Assembly (NCBI RefSeq): GCF_022761035.1
Contig: NZ_JAKWJP010000010.1
Span: forward strand, 1 to 44,193
DNA length: 44,193 nucleotides
From: Microbacterium sp. SS28
GTDB lineage: Bacteria > Actinomycetota > Actinomycetes > Actinomycetales > Microbacteriaceae
Direction of reading: 5' to 3'
How positions within the stretch are numbered: the stretch's first letter is position 1; each line of letters begins with the position of its first letter. The position numbers and the translations under genes were made by a program. Below are positions 42,887 to 44,193 of this stretch, piece after piece. The notes beneath the pieces were generated by a model, which was not told the DNA's origin, ran no database searches, and worked only from the letters and a program-made list of their open reading frames with translations.

Positions 42887-42912
42887 TCGTAGATGTGTTC
42901 TAAACTGAACTC
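42887..42912 (+). promoter_or_regulatory. Leaderless promoter and possible LexA-like box of the HNH gene
   Basis: TAAACT (42901-42906) is 6 nt before the ATG, a leaderless arrangement. It is overlapped by TCGTAG-ATGT-GTTCTA (42887-42902), which matches 8 of 12 fixed positions of the actinobacterial SOS box TCGAAC-n4-GTTCGA. The right half matches well, the left half poorly. Confidence 0.4.
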
Positions 42913-44169
42913 ATGGATCGAAGCCCCGTCACCCAACCTCTCGGCGACATCGCCGAGCCGTGGGAGGCGGATCTCGCCGGGCTCGAACTGGCGGCCTTCG
43001 ACGCCCCGGACGCGCTCGATCTCGTCATGGAAGTCGATGCGATGCTGGCGATCTGCGCGGCGCAGCGGCTTGAGCGCGTCGACGCGATGCGCCGCGAAGC
43101 GCTGGGCGATGCTGCCCGCTACGGTGGCGGGCTTCGGGATGTGATCGAGCGCTCCGTGCGGCTCGAACTCGCGGCGGCGCTGCGGATCACCGAGCACTCG
43201 GCGGCCACGCTCCTCTCACTCGCAGAAGCGCTCGTCAGTCGCTACCCGACCGTGCTCGCCTCTCTCGGGGCGGGACGCATGACAGAGCGCCACGCGACGA
43301 CGATCGTCGACTACCTGGACGCCGTCGAAGCCGAGGTGCGAGCCGGCATCGTCGATCGTGCCGTCGAGCTCGCCGAGGTCGAAGCCGTCGGCACGTTCCG
43401 CCGGTCGCTGCGTCGACTGGTCGACTCGGTGCGCGCCTCGACGCTAGCGGAGCGCTACGAAGCGGCCCTCGTGCAGCGTCGCGTGTACGTCGAGCCCGCA
43501 GAGGACGGCGCTGCCTGGCTGCACTACTTCGGGCCGGCCGTCGAGGTGCATGCCGCACACGGCCGGATCACCGCGATGGCGAAGGTTCTGTGCGCGCAGC
43601 CGGGCGACACGCGCACGCTCGACCAGGCGCGCGCCGATGTGCTGTGCGACCTGCTCATCGACGGCACGACGGCCGATCATCCCGTCGAGGCGCGCGGCAT
43701 CCGTGCGACGGTCGTCGTGACCGTTCCCGTGCTCTCGCTGCTCGAAGGCGCAGATGGCTCACCCGACGACCTGAGCGAGACCGAGCATCACGCCGACCGG
43801 GGTGGCATCACACCGGCCGGCCTGGCCGACCTCCCCGTGGTCGAAGGCATCGGACCGATTCCGCTCGCCGTGGCCCGCGAACTCTGCGGGGGAGCGTCCG
43901 GATGGATGCGAGTCCTGACCCACCCCGAGACCGGCGCGGTGCTCTCTGTCGGTCGAGAGCAGTATCGTCCGCCATCATCGCTCGCGAGATTGGTGCGATG
44001 GCGAGCAGACCGATGTATGGCACCCGGATGCGGTATGCCGGCATCCAGATGTGAGATCGACCACTCGATCGCATGGCAGCACGGTGGTTGCACCTCCATC
44101 ACCAATCTCGACCCGCTCTGCAAGGGGCATAGAGAGCATGGACGTGGGCCGGTCCTGGTGGCGGCCTGA
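42913..44169 (+). CDS. DUF222 / HNH endonuclease (13E12 repeat family), C-terminus probably frameshifted
   Basis: 418 residues. An N-terminal DUF222 helical domain (about 20-320) contains GAGRMTERHATTIVDYLD and VLCDLLIDGTT, both characteristic. The C-terminal HNH domain has C368, C373, C380, D383-H384, H390, N398, C403 and H406 (MAPGC, CEIDHSIAW, NLDPLCKGH). After H406 the family normally continues about 25 residues with a Trp-rich sequence, but here the frame runs through REHGRGPVLVAA and stops. Another frame just after (AWTWAGPGGGLTPRS) looks more like the expected ending, so a small indel near 44125-44135 is likely. Family members are common multi-copy genes in actinobacteria, probably selfish or SOS-related. 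Confidence 0.85.
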   Translation: MDRSPVTQPLGDIAEPWEADLAGLELAAFDAPDALDLVMEVDAMLAICAAQRLERVDAMRREALGDAARYGGGLRDVIERSVRLELAAALRITEHSAATLLSLAEALVSRYPTVLASLGAGRMTERHATTIVDYLDAVEAEVRAGIVDRAVELAEVEAVGTFRRSLRRLVDSVRASTLAERYEAALVQRRVYVEPAEDGAAWLHYFGPAVEVHAAHGRITAMAKVLCAQPGDTRTLDQARADVLCDLLIDGTTADHPVEARGIRATVVVTVPVLSLLEGADGSPDDLSETEHHADRGGITPAGLADLPVVEGIGPIPLAVARELCGGASGWMRVLTHPETGAVLSVGREQYRPPSSLARLVRWRADRCMAPGCGMPASRCEIDHSIAWQHGGCTSITNLDPLCKGHREHGRGPVLVAA

Positions 44170-44193
44170 CCCCGAGATCCATTGACACTTTCG

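Noticed and set aside
42629..42892. Small open frames between pilC and the HNH gene
   Set aside because: No ribosome binding site or conserved motif, and overlapping frames in several phases.

Overview
The window is a chromosomal piece of a high-GC Gram-positive bacterium, most likely Microbacteriaceae (Microbacterium-like). The evidence is the roughly 70% G+C coding sequence with GTG starts, many genes that appear leaderless (a TAnnnT -10 box 6-8 nt before the start codon), dispersed palindromic repeats of a type I associate with this family, and a gene order between 0.1 and 17 kb that matches, from memory, the Rv1691-Rv1713 block of Mycobacterium tuberculosis. No plasmid, prophage, IS or CRISPR array was seen.

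Region 1 (1-16948) is a conserved housekeeping block, all on the + strand and mostly joined by 1-17 nt overlaps. It holds a repeat-rich TPR-like protein, a HAD phosphatase, a 53-residue conserved protein, tlyA, nadK, recN, pyrG, a Nudix hydrolase with an odd repeated N-terminus, xerD, a ParA ATPase, scpA, scpB, an RluB-type pseudouridine synthase, tyrA, cmk and der. It combines rRNA modification and ribosome assembly, nucleotide and NADP supply, DNA repair and chromosome segregation.

Region 2 (17041-33661) is a mixed, mostly monocistronic region: three GNAT acetyltransferases (two of them paralogues), a Nudix-NYN fusion, an S4 protein plus lysoplasmalogenase pair, a flavohemoglobin divergent from a Cys/His-containing winged-helix regulator, tRNA-Pro(GGG) followed by a PD-(D/E)XK-type nuclease with duplicated DNA-binding repeats, adhE behind a promoter with a perfect GntR/FadR-type dyad and a structured leader, an L,D-transpeptidase, redox enzymes, an MFS transporter and several small DUF proteins.

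Region 3 (33662-42600) is a type IV pilus operon: a long leader containing a perfect 24-bp palindrome and an 18-bp direct repeat at exact 50-bp spacing, then the major prepilin, two minor prepilins, a large PilX/GspK-like protein with a repetitive possible beta-helix, prepilin peptidase, PilM, PilN, PilO, PilT and PilC. No extension ATPase (PilB) gene is present in the cluster. The window ends with a DUF222/HNH (13E12-type) gene whose C-terminus looks frameshifted.

The parts I consider least explained are the pilus leader and its large fourth prepilin-like protein, the nuclease next to tRNA-Pro, the Nudix-NYN fusion, and the in-frame expansion of a palindromic repeat inside the ADP-ribose pyrophosphatase-like gene.
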